From contig NZ_CP166625.1 in assembly GCF_041320595.1 (NCBI RefSeq), positions 248,001 to 312,000 on the forward strand: DNA of 64,000 bases, read 5' to 3'. The notes below the pieces were generated by a model that was given only the letters and a program-made list of their open reading frames with translations, was not told where the DNA came from and did not search any database. The position numbers were made by a program, and so were the translations under genes. Of the stretch, positions 17,450-26,235 are shown piece after piece. The stretch is from Pleomorphomonas sp. PLEO. GTDB taxonomy: Bacteria; Pseudomonadota; Alphaproteobacteria; Rhizobiales; Pleomorphomonadaceae. The stretch's first letter is position 1. Each line of letters opens with the position of its first letter.

Positions 17450-18229
17450 ATGGTTCAGCTCACGCTGCCGAAGAACTCGAAGATCAAGGCTGGCAAGGTC
17501 TGGCCGAAGCCGGAAGGTGCGACGCATGTTCGCGAGTTCCGCATCTATCGCTGGGACCCGGAGGACGGACGCAACCCGAGGCTCGACACCTTCTTCGTCG
17601 ATCTCGACGACTGCGGGCCGATGGTGCTCGACGCGCTCTTGTGGATCAAGAACAAGGTCGATCCGACGCTAGCGCTGCGCCGCTCCTGCCGCGAAGGCAT
17701 CTGCGGCTCCTGCGCCATGAATATCGACGGCATGAACACCCTTGCCTGCACCAAGGGCATGGACGAGATCTCCGGTCCCATCAAGGTCTACCCGCTGCCG
17801 CACATGAACGTGGTGAAGGACCTCGTACCCGACCTCACCCATTTCTATGCACAGCACAAATCGATCGAGCCGTGGCTGCACACGTCGTCGCCGACGCCGG
17901 AGACCGAATGGCTGCAAGGCCACGACGACCGGCAGAAGCTCGATGGCCTCTACGAGTGCATCCTCTGCGCTTGCTGTTCCACCTCCTGCCCGAGCTATTG
18001 GTGGAACGGCGACCGCTATCTCGGCCCCGCCATCCTGTTGCAGGCCTATCGCTGGCTGATCGACAGCCGCGACGAGGCAACCGGCGAACGGCTCGACAAT
18101 CTCGAGGATCCGTTCCGCCTTTATCGCTGCCACACCATCATGAACTGCACCCAGACCTGCCCGAAAGGTCTCAATCCGGCGAAGGCCATCGCCGAGATCA
18201 AAAAGATGCTGGTCGAGCGGCAAATCTGA
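17450..18229 (+). CDS. sdhB: Succinate dehydrogenase iron-sulfur subunit
   Basis: The electron-transfer subunit of complex II, 259 residues. The [2Fe-2S] motif is [12 protein letters not shown]. The [4Fe-4S] and [3Fe-4S] ligands are in [16 protein letters not shown] and [17 protein letters not shown]. The C-terminus ([13 protein letters not shown]) is complete. A strong intrinsic terminator begins 23 bp after the stop, closing the operon. Confidence 0.97.
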   Translation: MVQLTLPKNSKIKAGKVWPKPEGATHVREFRIYRWDPEDGRNPRLDTFFVDLDDCGPMVLDALLWIKNKVDPTLALRRSCREGICGSCAMNIDGMNTLACTKGMDEISGPIKVYPLPHMNVVKDLVPDLTHFYAQHKSIEPWLHTSSPTPETEWLQGHDDRQKLDGLYECILCACCSTSCPSYWWNGDRYLGPAILLQAYRWLIDSRDEATGERLDNLEDPFRLYRCHTIMNCTQTCPKGLNPAKAIAEIKKMLVERQI

Positions 18230-18252
18230 CCTTTTCTTCATCTTTTCAACCC

Positions 18253-18285
18253 AAAGGCGGCCCGGCTTGCACGGTGCCGCCTTTT
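18253..18285 (+). terminator. Rho-independent terminator of the sdh operon
   Basis: AAAGGCGGC pairs with GCCGCCTTT around a 14-base loop, followed by T residues. It lies directly after sdhB. Confidence 0.85.
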
Positions 18286-18953
18286 GTCGTTGCCGCGACA
18301 ACACCTTGTCCGCGACCCGCTTCCGTCGCCTTTCCTCCGCAATGCCGGCCGCTTCCCAGGGTCTAATGCCATCATTGCCGGGTTGTCCGGTGCCCCTGGA
18401 AGCTAAGATGATGTTCGTCCAGAAATTACTCGTCAGCCTCGTGTTCGCCGCCGTTTTCGCCGAGGCTCTCGCTGCCCTTGCCGAGCACGCCGTTGTGGAA
18501 AGCGCAGCCGCGACCACCACGGTCGGAACTATGGTCGCCGCTTCGGAAGCGCCGGTCTCCTGATCGCATTTGTGGCTGCACGATGCCCAGAAAGCCATCA
18601 ACGGTAGCAGCAGCAGGCGGTCGATGGCGCCGCCTAATCTGGCGAAGCAATAGACTCGCTTCGCCCTTCGGCGGGCTTGAAGATACCCTCCAGAGACTAT
18701 ACCTCGCCATCCGTTGGTTAGTGTTGTGTCGATTCCGCTTTAAAGATTAATAGCTTAGACTTTTGTCTAGGTGGCTTATCCGAAAAGTGGGGCTTGATGG
18801 CGCGCTTTATGCATTTGCGTTTTCCGAGAGGCGCGTCATCAGCCTGTCTAGGAAACGTCATGGAGACTCCATCGGCGAGGCGCAGAGGAGTGCTCGCGGC
18901 ACCACCACTCGAATGAGCGGCGGCGCCAGAGCATGACGAAGAGAGGCAGGACA
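18286..18953. other. Mostly non-coding region between sdhB and the phosphatase-like gene
   Basis: Apart from one doubtful small frame at 18408, I see no gene here. A short inverted repeat TAGAC-TTTT-GTCTA at 18756-18769 and an AT-rich stretch around 18720-18780 could be part of a promoter for the phosphatase-like gene downstream. Confidence 0.5.
18408..18563 (+). CDS. Possible small secreted or membrane protein (doubtful)
   Basis: A 51-residue frame starting MMFVQKLLVSLVFAAVFAEA, which looks like a signal or membrane segment, followed by an Ala/Thr/Val-rich tail. The ribosome site is weak (GGAAG). I do not recognise it. It could be a real small protein or chance in high-GC DNA. Confidence 0.2.
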   Translation: MMFVQKLLVSLVFAAVFAEALAALAEHAVVESAAATTTVGTMVAASEAPVS

Positions 18954-19484
18954 ATGGTTTTGGCGACACCTCCGAGCGTCAGGGGCTTGTTCACGATGCA
19001 GACCGTCGATGTGCTGTTTCTTTGCGAAACCAACAGCGCGACCAGCTTAATGGCCGAGGCGTTGCTCAACCAACGCGGCGACACGCGCATCCGCGCCTTC
19101 AGCGCAGGCAACCGACCAGCCTCCGCCCTGCTGCCGGAAGCCGCGCAGGCACTCAGCCAGCGCGTCATTGCCACCGATGGTCTGGAGCCGAAGTCCTGGA
19201 CCATATTCGCCTTACCGGGGGGGCTGAGGCCGCACATCGTCGTTGACCTCGCCACCGTCACCTGGACCGAGCCCGACTGCGCCCGTCTAGCCGAATATGC
19301 GACGCTGCGCTGGCCGTTGCGAGATCCGGCGCTGGTCGAGCGCAAGGCAGACCGCCGCGCCGTCACCGAGATCGTCCTCAACGCGCTGGAGACTCGCATC
19401 TCCGGAGAGTTGATGCGGCGTATCGACAGTGTGCGTCAGGCCATTGATGGCGAGCATCCGCCGGCTTCCAAACTTTGGGCCTAA
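18954..19484 (+). CDS. Low-molecular-weight phosphatase/ArsC-like protein with degenerate P-loop
   Basis: A 176-residue protein with the fold signature of low-molecular-weight tyrosine phosphatases and thioredoxin-type arsenate reductases: VDVLFLCETNSATSLMAEAL, then an AFSAGNRPAS segment. The catalytic loop should read C-x5-R; here it is C-E-T-N-S-A-T, so the phosphate-binding Arg is replaced by Thr. The Cys is kept. The DP acid motif of the family is WPLRDPALVE. The ATG at 18954 has GAGAGGCAGG upstream and is preferred to that at 18933. Probably not a standard phosphatase; binding-only or a different thiol role is possible. Confidence 0.7.
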   Translation: MVLATPPSVRGLFTMQTVDVLFLCETNSATSLMAEALLNQRGDTRIRAFSAGNRPASALLPEAAQALSQRVIATDGLEPKSWTIFALPGGLRPHIVVDLATVTWTEPDCARLAEYATLRWPLRDPALVERKADRRAVTEIVLNALETRISGELMRRIDSVRQAIDGEHPPASKLWA

Positions 19485-19647
19485 AAGCGCGGCTGTACGG
19501 ACATCCGTGCTGTGCCACACCCGCCGACAACCATTGTCGGCGGCGTTGTTGAGATTTTTCTGGCGCGAGTAACGTCATAAAAACAAAAAGTTGGCACGCG
19601 ATCCGGATGTTATTTGACAGACTTTTTCTCTGAGCCGTATCACCCTC

Positions 19648-19675
19648 TTGCGCTCCCAACGAACATCGCTATATT
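19648..19675 (+). promoter_or_regulatory. Probable promoter of tRNA-Ser
   Basis: TTGCGC at 19648-19653 and TATATT at 19670-19675 are 16 bp apart. The predicted transcription start is about 25 bp before the mature tRNA. Confidence 0.5.
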
Positions 19676-19706
19676 GCGCGGCCACGAGCCGGGGCGCCGG
19701 CCGTGT

Positions 19707-19796
19707 GGAGAGGTGGCCGAGTGGTTTAAGGCGCACGCCTGGAACGCGTGTATAGGGGCAACCCTATCGAGGGTTCGAATCCCTCCTTCTCCGCCA
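19707..19796 (+). tRNA. tRNA-Ser (anticodon GGA)
   Basis: A class II tRNA with a long variable arm and encoded CCA end. The acceptor stem GGAGAGG pairs with CTTCTCC (one G-U). The anticodon arm CACGC-CTGGAAC-GCGTG gives anticodon GGA, reading UCC/UCU serine codons. The T arm is GAGGG-TTCGAAT-CCCTC. Confidence 0.97.
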
Positions 19797-20484
19797 TAAA
19801 CCGCAAACCGCCCTAGCAACGACGCCACCCCAGGCAATGGACATGCATGGTTTGTGATTCGTCGGATACTCCGACGGGCCGACTGCGCGGCTGAATTCAA
19901 CCCCTCCTCCGATTTCTTCTTCCGCCACCGCCATGGTGTTGCCGCGAGCACTCGGCAACAGCCTAAATGGTCTGAAACGGCTCGATCCGCCGACATGCCC
20001 GTCAAGCCGAGAGACTTGGTTCGGCTATCATCGGGATCAGCGCCGCCTGCTCAGGCTCAGGGCATTCCTGGATGTGATCATCCAGAGCGTCGGCAGGGCC
20101 TGAGCAGACCTCCGGGCATCACGCTATAAAGCCGAACTGCCTGTCAAAGCTCTCGGTTAGCATGGGCAGCTGACCGTTGCTTCCCGATGCGGGAGCATCA
20201 GCGCCCGACGAACCATCACTCTGCGGCGCCTGTAGTAAATCTGGATAATTGCGGACGGCATTTCCGCCAATAGACATTCTTTTCTGTCAAAAAAATGTAT
20301 TGAACGAAATCGTAAAAAACAAAAAGAGCGCTGAAGCACGCTTAACTAAACGACAGGGATTATAGTTCAGCTTGACTACTTGCCATAACGGACGGTTCGG
20401 CAGCGCCGGTTGTGCTGTCGTATCGTTCTTGCGCTGGTGATGGGCGGAGGAGTCCGCGCCCCGGAAGCCATGGCTGGAGGCCTC
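19797..20484. other. Non-coding region downstream of tRNA-Ser
   Basis: About 690 bp with no convincing gene. The half nearest the chemoreceptor (20250-20400) is AT-rich and probably holds its promoter. I looked for a duplicated tRNA 3' end that would mark an integrated element and saw none. Confidence 0.5.
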
Positions 20485-22473
20485 ATGTTCGATCGTCTAC
20501 GCATCATTTCCCGTATTGCCCTGATCTGTGGCGTCATGATCATTCCGGTCCTCACTTTCGGAACGATTTTCTTTCAACAGTCGCAGGAACAGACACGGCA
20601 GACGACCTCCGAGATGAAGGGCATGGAGCATTACCGGCTTGGCTTCGCCCTGTGGGAAGCCCTGCTCGTCGAAGAGCGGGCGCCAGGGGCCGCCATGTCG
20701 CAGCCGGTGGCCGATAACCGCAAAGTCTACGCCGAGAGGACGGCCGCCTATGACGGGCTGCACGGCACAGACAAGCTCTCGAAGGATTTCATCTCAGCCG
20801 CCGAAGTTGGTCGTGGCAACGAAGCCAAGGTCAAGGGCCTGGACCTGCTCAACGTGGTGCGGAACGCGTCCGAACTGACGCTCGATCCAAAGGCAGCCAG
20901 CTATTATCTGATCGATGCAGCGACGTCGCAGATGCCGACGCTGTTGATGGCATCGAGCAATCTAGGCGATCTCTTCGATCTCGCCGACCGCACCAAGGGC
21001 TTCATCACGCCGCAGCAGCGCGTCGACATCGTCGGCGCCCTGCACGACATCGACCGAAGTGCCGCTGCCCTCACCTATGACTTCGAAATCGGCTTGGCCA
21101 ATGTCACCGACGGCAATGCCGCCGACCTCAAGGCCAAGGTGGCGAATCTCACCAAGACGGCCACTGGGTTCGCCGATAAGCTCAGGCCGTCCGTGAAGGT
21201 ACTGGCGACTGGTAAGTTCCCTCAGGATCTCAACGCCGGTGTCACCGACGCCAAGAGCGCCTTGCGCACCGAGACTCTGGCGCTCTGGCATCAGACGGCC
21301 GACGAGGTGGACGCCCTGCTCGGCAATCGTCTCGGCAGCCTCAGTTGGGCCATCTACAGCAACCTTGCCATCATCGCCGTGATCCTGACGATCGCTGGCG
21401 TGCTCGCCTATATCGTCACACGCTCCATCTCCCGGCAGCTCACACGCCTTACCGGCGTGCTTGGCGATATCGAGACCGGCCGGCTCGACGTCGACATCCC
21501 CTATGCCAACCTCGGGAACGAGATCGGTACCATGGCGAAGAGCTTCGCGGTTTTCCGCGATGGCCTCGCCGAAGCCGAACGCATGCGGCTCGACCGAGAA
21601 GATCAAGGCGCCGAGGCGGTCCGCGCCGCTGGTCGTCGCATGCAGCTGGTCGCATCCTTCACGGACCGGATGACGGCGCTGGCCAGCGCTTTCACCGCCT
21701 CGTCGGGCGAAGTGAACACCGCCGCCGACGGCCTGTCGGCCAATGCCCGACATTCGGCCGACCGCACCGACGTGGTCAACACCGCCGCCGAGGAAGCCTC
21801 GGTCAACGTCAACACCGTCGCTTCGGCTACGGAGGAACTGGCGGCGTCGATCGGCGAGATCGCCGGTCAGGTTCGCAAATCGGCCGACGTGGCGGCGACT
21901 GCCGTGGATGACGCAACCCTGTCCGAACAGAGCATCGGTGAGCTGTCGTCGGCCGCAGAGAAGATCGGCGACGTCGTCAGCCTGATTTCAGCGATCGCCG
22001 AGCAGACCAATCTCTTGGCACTCAATGCGACCATCGAGGCGGCACGGGCCGGCGAGGCCGGTCGTGGCTTTGCCGTGGTGGCTTCGGAAGTGAAGCAGCT
22101 CGCCTCCCAGACCGCCAAGGCCACGTCCGACATCTCGCAGAAGATCGTCGAGATCCAGACGCAGACCTCGACCTCTGTCGAGGCGATCGCCCGCATCGTC
22201 GGCACCGTCCGTTCGCTGGGCGAAATCACCCAGACCATCTCCGCCGCTGTCGAGGAGCAGGGGGCTGCCACGCGCGAGATCGCCGTCAACTGCCAACGCG
22301 CAGCCACAGGCGCCGGTGCCGTCACCGAGAATATCGGCGAGGTCGCGGCGGCGGTCGATCTGACGGGCACGTCGGCCGGCCGGCTGACCAATCTCGCGCA
22401 TGATCTCGCCCACCGCGCTGAAGAGCTGAACCACGAAGTCAAAGCCTTCGCCGAACAGTTGGCGGCCGCCTGA
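20485..22473 (+). CDS. Methyl-accepting chemotaxis protein
   Basis: A transmembrane chemoreceptor of about 662 residues. The first helix is near the N-terminus ([19 protein letters not shown]). A roughly 260-residue periplasmic, mostly helical sensor domain follows. The second helix ([18 protein letters not shown]) leads into a HAMP domain ([20 protein letters not shown]-like). The cytoplasmic signalling tip is [20 protein letters not shown] with [22 protein letters not shown] 20485 is preferred because CTGGAGG lies 4 bp upstream; ATG 20470 is possible. The ligand is not evident. No CheR/CheB pentapeptide is seen at the C-terminus. Transcribed alone, with a terminator after the stop. Confidence 0.92.
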   Translation: MFDRLRIISRIALICGVMIIPVLTFGTIFFQQSQEQTRQTTSEMKGMEHYRLGFALWEALLVEERAPGAAMSQPVADNRKVYAERTAAYDGLHGTDKLSKDFISAAEVGRGNEAKVKGLDLLNVVRNASELTLDPKAASYYLIDAATSQMPTLLMASSNLGDLFDLADRTKGFITPQQRVDIVGALHDIDRSAAALTYDFEIGLANVTDGNAADLKAKVANLTKTATGFADKLRPSVKVLATGKFPQDLNAGVTDAKSALRTETLALWHQTADEVDALLGNRLGSLSWAIYSNLAIIAVILTIAGVLAYIVTRSISRQLTRLTGVLGDIETGRLDVDIPYANLGNEIGTMAKSFAVFRDGLAEAERMRLDREDQGAEAVRAAGRRMQLVASFTDRMTALASAFTASSGEVNTAADGLSANARHSADRTDVVNTAAEEASVNVNTVASATEELAASIGEIAGQVRKSADVAATAVDDATLSEQSIGELSSAAEKIGDVVSLISAIAEQTNLLALNATIEAARAGEAGRGFAVVASEVKQLASQTAKATSDISQKIVEIQTQTSTSVEAIARIVGTVRSLGEITQTISAAVEEQGAATREIAVNCQRAATGAGAVTENIGEVAAAVDLTGTSAGRLTNLAHDLAHRAEELNHEVKAFAEQLAAA

Positions 22474-22492
22474 CAGGGCATGCGGTGAAACA

Positions 22493-22523
22493 ACAAGGGA
22501 TCGGCCTGTGGTCGATCCCTTGT
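22493..22523 (+). terminator. Intrinsic terminator after the chemoreceptor gene
   Basis: ACAAGGGATCG pairs perfectly with CGATCCCTTGT around a 9-base loop, followed by CTTTCCT. The long stem is clear; the T run is modest. Confidence 0.7.
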
Positions 22524-22605
22524 CTTTCCTAAAAAGCCGTTCCACGCCCGTCCAGGCATCTCGCGCCGATATCCGCGCGCTCGATAGCCGAATGGCGCCT
22601 CTCGA

Positions 22606-23697
22606 TCAGTATTCGTAGTACATGGTCTGGATCGCCTTGGTATCGGTGGTCTTGGTCAGCGCCAGCATGAGAAGGATGCGGGCCTTCTGCGGGTTGAGCG
22701 TGTCGGACACCACGAAATCAAGCTCGTCGTCATTGGCCTCGCCATTACGCGCCACAATGCCATTGCCGACGCGCGAGGAGCGGACCACGACGACACCCTT
22801 CTTGCGCGCTTCGATGAGGTCGGGCTTGATGCTGGCGCCCAAGCTTCCGTCGCCGACAGCCGCGTAGACGACACCCTTGTCGCCGGCGCCGACAAAGGCG
22901 TTGAGGGCGATCGGGTTGACGTTGGCATAGCCATAGACGATGTCCACCGCTGGCAGCTGCTCGAGGTTGCCGACGTCGAACTCGGCCTCGGTGGTGTGCT
23001 TGCGCAAGGACTCCCGATAGAAATGCGGGGTGTTGTTCTGCATGTAGCCGATGACGCCGAGCTCCGGCGTGCGGAACGTGCTGGTCAGCGATGTGTTGGT
23101 CTTGGTGACGTCACGGGCAGCGCTGATCTCGTCGTTCATGGCGATCATGACACCCTTGCCCTCGGCGTCCTTGGAGCCGGCCAGCACGACGGCATTATAG
23201 ATGTTAACAGGGCCATCGGCCGAAATTGCCGTCGATGGACGCATGGCGCCAACCATCACCACCGGCTTTTCGGACTTCACCGTCAGGTCGAGAAAATAGG
23301 CGGTTTCTTCGAGCGTATCGGTGCCGTGCGTGATGACGATGCCGTCAATATCCGGCTGGGCCAGCAGAGCGTTGACGCGTTTTGCCAGCTTAAGCCAATG
23401 GTCGTTGGTCATGCTTTCGCTGGCGATCTGGAAAATCTGCTCTCCCCTGACGTTGGCAACCTTCTTGATTTCCGGGACGGCGTCGATCAACGCCTCGACC
23501 CCGACCTTGGCGGCGGTGTAGCCGACCGTGGTGGTGCTGGTGGCGCCGGTGCCGGCAATGGTGCCGCCGGTGGCGAGAATCGTTATGTTCGGCAAGTGAC
23601 CGGGTTCGGCGGCCTCCGTGGCATAGCCAGACCAGGCCAGCGACAGCGCAAATACCGGCGCGACGGCAAACCTCGTCATGAACTCAATCTTGGTCAT
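22606..23697 (-). CDS. ansB: Type II L-asparaginase (periplasmic)
   Basis: Hydrolyses asparagine (and often glutamine) to the acidic amino acid plus ammonia in the periplasm. The 363 residues begin with a signal peptide (FAVAPVFALSLAWSGYATEA). The first catalytic threonine motif is ILATGGTIAG, the second is VITHGTDTLEET. The C-terminal MYYEY matches the type II end. The ATG at 23697 has GGAGG 6 bp upstream. A sigma-54 promoter and an AauR-like site precede it. With fumarase, aspartase and the dicarboxylate carrier next door it forms an asparagine-to-fumarate pathway. Confidence 0.94.
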   Translation of the reverse strand: MTKIEFMTRFAVAPVFALSLAWSGYATEAAEPGHLPNITILATGGTIAGTGATSTTTVGYTAAKVGVEALIDAVPEIKKVANVRGEQIFQIASESMTNDHWLKLAKRVNALLAQPDIDGIVITHGTDTLEETAYFLDLTVKSEKPVVMVGAMRPSTAISADGPVNIYNAVVLAGSKDAEGKGVMIAMNDEISAARDVTKTNTSLTSTFRTPELGVIGYMQNNTPHFYRESLRKHTTEAEFDVGNLEQLPAVDIVYGYANVNPIALNAFVGAGDKGVVYAAVGDGSLGASIKPDLIEARKKGVVVVRSSRVGNGIVARNGEANDDELDFVVSDTLNPQKARILLMLALTKTTDTKAIQTMYYEY

Positions 23698-23781
23698 GCG
23701 TTCCTCCGCTTATGCTTTATCAATTCCGAGATCTCTCGGCGTCGGTCCGTCCTCCTTGGCAGCCCGACGCAAAATGGATTG

Positions 23782-23797
23782 AGCAAGCCATATGCCA
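23782..23797 (-). promoter_or_regulatory. Sigma-54 promoter of the asparaginase gene
   Basis: On the minus strand the sequence reads TGGCAT-ATGGC-TTGCT, with GG and GC exactly 10 bases apart. The predicted start is near 23772, 75 bp before the ansB ATG. A poorer overlapping candidate (TGGCAC...CCGCG) starts at 23813. Confidence 0.75.
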
Positions 23798-23872
23798 GCG
23801 CGGATCATGTGCCACAGGCAATCTAAGTCCCTGAAATAATGCTTCTTTCTGAACGACCGAGACTTGTATGGC

Positions 23873-23888
23873 GTTCGGATCTCCGAAC
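23873..23888. promoter_or_regulatory. AauR-like activator site 1 (asparaginase)
   Basis: Perfect inverted repeat GTTCGGA-TC-TCCGAAC, containing TTCGG-N4-CCGAA. Its centre is about 109 bp upstream of the predicted sigma-54 start of ansB, a normal enhancer distance. Confidence 0.75.
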
Positions 23889-24101
23889 AACCGCTTTTGG
23901 GTGTTCGAGAAGCCGGATGCGACAGGATATCTACCCGCGGAGAATTCGAGGCGCTTATGCCGTCCGGGCATGCATCGCGGCGGAATGACGCGCATTTCCA
24001 TCGGGCGCAGTGACGGGCGCCGCCTGAAAGGCGTCGATGAGGTGTGTTTTAGGGGACTGGAACAGCCGTTTAGCGCCGACATTGGCTTGGAAGCCGACAG
24101 C

Positions 24102-24117
24102 GTTCGGCTTTCCGAAT
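24102..24117. promoter_or_regulatory. AauR-like activator site 2 (asparaginase/fumarase gap)
   Basis: GTTCGGC-TT-TCCGAAT keeps the core TTCGG-N4-CCGAA exactly but loses outer symmetry. It lies just past the fumarase stop and about 338 bp upstream of the ansB start. The remainder of 23698-24153 shows no gene. Confidence 0.55.
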
Positions 24118-24153
24118 GGCCCGCGCCTGCGTGGATGCGCCGCGAGCGACTGC

Positions 24154-25770
24154 TCAGCCGAGGTTGAGTTCGGCGAAGAAATCGTTGCCCTTGTCGTCGA
24201 TAACGATGAAGGCCGGGAAATCGACAACGTCGATCTTCCAGACTGCCTCCATGCCGAGCTCTGGAAACTCTAGGAGTTCCACCTTCTTGATGCAGTCAAG
24301 GGCGAGTCGCGCGGCCGGCCCGCCGATCGAACCGAGGTAAAAGCCGCCATGCCGGGCGCAGGCATCGCGCACCGCACGCGAACGGTTCCCCTTGGCCAGC
24401 ATGACCATCGAACCGCCAAAACTCTGGAACTGATCGACGTAGGAATCCATGCGACCGGCAGTGGTGGGCCCGAACGAACCGGAGGCATAGTTCCGCGGCG
24501 TCTTGGCCGGACCGGCATAATAGATCGGATGGTTCTTGAAATAGTCGGGCAGCGGCTCGCCCCGCTCCAATCGTTCGCGCAGTCTGGCGTGAGCGAGATC
24601 CCTTGCAACGATCATCGGGCCACTGAGGCTGAGGCGGGTGCGGATCGGATGGCGGGACAGCGCCTTGAGAATCTCGGCCATCGGCTGGTTAAGGTCGATC
24701 TCCACTACCGGTCCGCCGAGGCTGCGTGCGTCGATGTCGGGCAGGAAGCGAGCCGGGTTGCGCTCAAGTTCCTCAAGGAACACGCCGTCACGGGTGATCT
24801 TGCCGAGCGCCTGCCGGTCGGCCGAGCAGGAAACGCCGATACCGATCGGCAACGAGGCACCATGGCGCGGCAGGCGAATGACGCGCACGTCGTGACAGAA
24901 ATATTTGCCGCCGAACTGGGCACCGACCCCGATCGCCTGCGTCGCCTTGAATACCTCAGCCTCGAAGGCAAGGTCGCGGAAGGCGTGGCCGGCTGGCGAG
25001 CCGGAGGTCGGCAGTCCGTCGAGCGCCTTGGTGGAGGCGAGCTTCACGGTCTTGAGGTTCATCTCGGCCGATGTCCCACCAATCACGATAGCCAAATGAT
25101 ACGGCGGGCAGGCGGCGGTCCCGAGCGTCAGGATCTTTTCCTTGATGAACGCCAGCATGCGATCGTGGGTCAGCAGCGATGGCGTGCCCTGGAAAAGGAA
25201 GGTCTTGTTGGCCGAGCCGCCGCCCTTGGCGACGAATAGGAATTTATAGGCATCCTCCCCCTCGGCGTAGATGTCGATCTGGGCCGGCAGGTTGTCACCC
25301 GTGTTGACCTCGTCGAACAGGGTCAGCGGTGCGAGCTGCGAGTAGCGCAGGTTCTTGGTGGCGTAGGCATCGCGCACACCCTGACCAAGCGCCGCGTGAT
25401 CGCCGCCGGGTGTCCAGACGCGGCGCCCCTTCTTGGCCGAGATGATGGCCGTACCGGTATCCTGGCACATGGGCAGCACGCCGCCGGCCGAGATGCAGGC
25501 GTTCTTCAAGAGATCATAGGCGACGAAGCGATCGTTGTCGGTCGCCTCGGGATCGTCGAGGATCCCGGCGAGCTGAGCAAGATGGGCCGGCCGCAGCAGA
25601 TGGTTGATATCGTCAAACGCGGTCGCGGCAAGAAGCCGCAGTGCCTCAGGCTCGACCTTCAGGATGGCTTCGCCCTCGAACGAAGCCCTGCTCACCAGAT
25701 CGCCGGTCAGTCTCCGATAAGGCGCATTGTCTTCGGCGAGGGGGAACAGGCCGCTGTTGTCATCGGACAT
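24154..25770 (-). CDS. fumA: Class I fumarate hydratase (iron-sulfur type)
   Basis: Converts fumarate to malate with an oxygen-sensitive [4Fe-4S] cluster. The 538 residues match the class I length. Candidate cluster cysteines are in [25 protein letters not shown] and [14 protein letters not shown]. The C-terminal beta domain has the family segments [20 protein letters not shown] and MLAKGNRS. The ATG at 25770 has GGAGG 8 bp upstream. It lies between ansB and the divergent aspA. Its product malate is the logical next step after aspartase, so it serves the same pathway. Confidence 0.93.
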   Translation of the reverse strand: MSDDNSGLFPLAEDNAPYRRLTGDLVSRASFEGEAILKVEPEALRLLAATAFDDINHLLRPAHLAQLAGILDDPEATDNDRFVAYDLLKNACISAGGVLPMCQDTGTAIISAKKGRRVWTPGGDHAALGQGVRDAYATKNLRYSQLAPLTLFDEVNTGDNLPAQIDIYAEGEDAYKFLFVAKGGGSANKTFLFQGTPSLLTHDRMLAFIKEKILTLGTAACPPYHLAIVIGGTSAEMNLKTVKLASTKALDGLPTSGSPAGHAFRDLAFEAEVFKATQAIGVGAQFGGKYFCHDVRVIRLPRHGASLPIGIGVSCSADRQALGKITRDGVFLEELERNPARFLPDIDARSLGGPVVEIDLNQPMAEILKALSRHPIRTRLSLSGPMIVARDLAHARLRERLERGEPLPDYFKNHPIYYAGPAKTPRNYASGSFGPTTAGRMDSYVDQFQSFGGSMVMLAKGNRSRAVRDACARHGGFYLGSIGGPAARLALDCIKKVELLEFPELGMEAVWKIDVVDFPAFIVIDDKGNDFFAELNLG

Positions 25771-25801
25771 TGGATCATCCTCCACCTGAGGAATCGGCTG
25801 G

Positions 25802-25817
25802 CGCAATATCACCGCCG
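25802..25817 (-). promoter_or_regulatory. Weak sigma-54-like promoter for fumarase
   Basis: On the minus strand, CGGCGG-TGATA-TTGCG keeps GG and GC 10 bases apart and a good -12 element, but the -24 element is poor. It lies about 33 bp before the fumarase ATG. Low confidence without transcript data. Confidence 0.3.
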
Positions 25818-25946
25818 GGAAGTAGGTGGCGGCCTCTCTAGCGCGACGTCGCAGCGGGGCCAATACCGAGCGCCTCGTCCAATGGGATGATCGAAGCTGG
25901 CCACGTTTTTGCCGCCGTTCGCGACGTCGAACGCGCCAATCTCTCC

Positions 25947-25962
25947 GTTCGGATTTCCGAAC
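25947..25962. promoter_or_regulatory. AauR-like activator site 3
   Basis: Perfect inverted repeat GTTCGGA-TT-TCCGAAC between the divergent fumarase and aspartase genes. It is 136 bp from site 4 centre to centre (about 13 helical turns), about 240 bp upstream of the aspA start and about 160 bp upstream of the weak fumarase promoter. Confidence 0.75.
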
Positions 25963-26082
25963 GAACGACAGCCTGTCGATAAAATAGTCATTGATTACAA
26001 TGATCTATCTATATGCACATAGGAACAGGTCGCAAGTAACTGCGCTGCCTAACCAACCCCAAGGCCACAATACGGCCACATC

Positions 26083-26098
26083 GTTCGGATTTCCGAAC
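26083..26098. promoter_or_regulatory. AauR-like activator site 4 (aspA proximal)
   Basis: Perfect inverted repeat GTTCGGA-TT-TCCGAAC, identical to site 3. Its centre is about 104 bp upstream of the predicted aspA sigma-54 start. Confidence 0.78.
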
Positions 26099-26168
26099 AA
26101 CTCTCCAATATCGTCACAAATTATCGTTTTAAATCAAACGCTTATCTAGGCAACCCTTTCACCACGCA

Positions 26169-26184
26169 TGGCACGCCTCTTGCC
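26169..26184 (+). promoter_or_regulatory. Sigma-54 promoter of aspA-dctA
   Basis: TGGCAC-GCCTC-TTGCC matches the -24/-12 consensus with GG and GC 10 bases apart. The predicted start is near 26195, 41 bp before the aspA ATG. Confidence 0.85.
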
Positions 26185-26235
26185 GATATAGCTCCGCCCT
26201 CCTGGGCTAAGGGGGCTGAAAACTGGGAGAGAGTG

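Noticed and set aside
19797-20484. Possible genomic island at the tRNA-Ser 3' end
   Set aside because: No integrase, no repeated tRNA end and no foreign-looking gene follow; the next gene is an ordinary chemoreceptor.
25898-25912. Plus-strand TGGCCACGTTTTTGC with sigma-54 spacing
   Set aside because: It lies upstream of activator sites 3 and 4 and 320 bp before aspA, and the much better TGGCAC...TTGCC promoter is correctly placed. Probably chance.
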